Shown here one piece after another: positions 6,304 through 6,776 of a stretch of DNA of 6,776 bases (the first letter of the stretch is position 1; every line of letters begins with the position of its first letter). The DNA is taken from the NCBI GenBank assembly GCA_007122185.1, contig SKUI01000003.1:1-6776 (forward strand), written 5' to 3'. The notes below the pieces were generated by a model. It was not told where the DNA came from, did not search any database, and saw only the letters and a program-made list of their open reading frames with translations. Origin of the DNA: Rhodothermia bacterium (lineage in GTDB: Bacteria; Bacteroidota; Rhodothermia; Balneolales; Natronogracilivirgulaceae). Position numbers and translations under genes: made by a program.

Positions 6304-6393
6304 CAGTGCTTATGCCTGAACACTCACACGATCACCAGCCATTGGCCGGTAACTGCTTTTTGCGGACCGGAATCAGGTTCAAGGCATAAACTG
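6304..6393. repeat. Large imperfect inverted repeat upstream of the DUF349 gene
   Basis: TTATGCCTGAAC (6310-6321) pairs with GTTCAAGGCATAA (6377-6389) with one bulged base, and CAGT/ACTG (6304-6307, 6390-6393) extends the stem past a two-base bulge. The enclosed 55 bases hold two competing hairpins: ACCAGCC/GGCCGGT (6334-6340, 6344-6350; seven pairs in the minus-strand RNA, one of them G-U) and CCGGT/ACCGG (6346-6350, 6366-6370). It could be an operator overlapping the promoter or a structured leader RNA. Confidence 0.5.
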
Positions 6394-6424
6394 ATAAATT
6401 TTTGAGCTTAAAAGAATAATAAAA

Positions 6425-6463
6425 AAAACAGCAAGAGTAAATTATTTTCCTGTTTTGGACAGG
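6425..6463 (-). terminator. Terminator of the short-chain dehydrogenase gene
   Basis: Just past the stop at 6471-6473, minus-strand CCTGT/ACAGG (6459-6463, 6449-6453) forms a small hairpin. Alternatively AAAACAG/CTGTTTT (6450-6456, 6425-6431) forms a seven-base stem that ends in a T8 tract (6421-6428). The second form, with its loop of 18 bases, looks like an intrinsic terminator whose T-tract overlaps the stem. It isolates this gene from the DUF349 gene. Confidence 0.55.
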
Positions 6464-6470
6464 GATGGAT

Positions 6471-6776
6471 CTATTTTTTCATGGCCAGGCCACCGATCAT
6501 CAGTCCGAGGCGCACCGGAACCCACTTGCTTAGCAAATAAGCGATGCGTAAAAATGATCGCGAGACTTTAAGGGGAGCGTTTTCTGCCAGCCCCCTCAAG
6601 CCACGGAATGCCACCGATTCCGGGTTCTGCATCCCCCGAAAAGCAGCCTTTTTCCTGTCCACCCGTGCCACATCCATGAACTCCGTATCTACAGGGCCGG
6701 GACACAGCGCGCTCACATGGACTCCGGTTCCTTGCAACTCTTTCCAAAGGCTCCAGCTGATGTTAATGACAAATTG
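6471..6776 (-). CDS. Short-chain dehydrogenase/reductase, C-terminal part, N-terminus outside the window
   Basis: The reading frame is open to the right edge, giving 101 residues of an SDR-family NAD(P)-dependent oxidoreductase; a full member has about 260. The visible part begins QFVINISWSLWKELQGTG, which in the family follows directly after the catalytic Tyr-x-x-x-Lys, so the active site and the Rossmann nucleotide-binding half lie just outside. The motif LCPGPVDTEF (residues 24-33) is the conserved Pro-Gly loop after beta-strand six that contacts the cofactor. The tail is hydrophobic with basic residues and ends in two Lys, as in DltE-like SDRs related to ketoreductases. The apparent internal start at 6737 is a TTG inside the conserved helix and not a real start. 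The substrate cannot be told. Confidence 0.88.
   Translation of the reverse strand, partial: QFVINISWSLWKELQGTGVHVSALCPGPVDTEFMDVARVDRKKAAFRGMQNPESVAFRGLRGLAENAPLKVSRSFLRIAYLLSKWVPVRLGLMIGGLAMKK

Overview
The window looks like ordinary chromosomal DNA from a Gram-negative bacterium of the Bacteroidota/Rhodothermota/Balneolota (FCB) group; Balneolota-like is my best guess and is inference only. Pointers are a multi-copy DUF349 protein with the N- and C-terminal blocks seen in Bacteroidota homologues, a small outer-membrane barrel with a terminal Tyr-Tyr-Phe, A/T-rich leaders lacking a Shine-Dalgarno sequence before several genes, and a signal peptide followed by Gln on two exported proteins. 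I see no phage, transposon, CRISPR, tRNA or rRNA.

Layout, left to right. A seven-iron ferredoxin (FdxA type, minus strand) is cut by the left edge; its leader has a strong ribosome-binding site placed on an ATG-TAA start-stop. Next on the minus strand is a secreted nucleotide pyrophosphatase/phosphodiesterase-type enzyme with every expected metal ligand. A 524-base gene-free stretch follows (1564-2087), rich in inverted repeats, and then a plus-strand gene for an exported eight-strand-size beta-barrel protein. A GC-rich hairpin separates it from a convergent minus-strand gene that fuses a complete receiver domain to a metallo-beta-lactamase-fold hydrolase. Upstream of that, behind a terminator, is a 748-residue protein with six DUF349-like repeats and a 36-bp tandem repeat coding for a Glu/Pro/Ala-rich linker. 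The right edge holds the C-terminal third of a short-chain dehydrogenase with its terminator.

The genes do not form an obvious pathway. Spacing and terminators suggest mostly single-gene transcription units: two exported proteins (periplasm or surface, and outer membrane), two cytoplasmic proteins of regulatory or unknown role, one electron carrier and one oxidoreductase. The least expected protein is the receiver/metallo-hydrolase fusion, in which a phosphorylation signal would control an enzyme rather than DNA binding. The least explained DNA is the pair of leaders with competing inverted repeats (1861-2008 and 6304-6393) and the start-stop before the ferredoxin. I found no clear multi-gene undescribed system.
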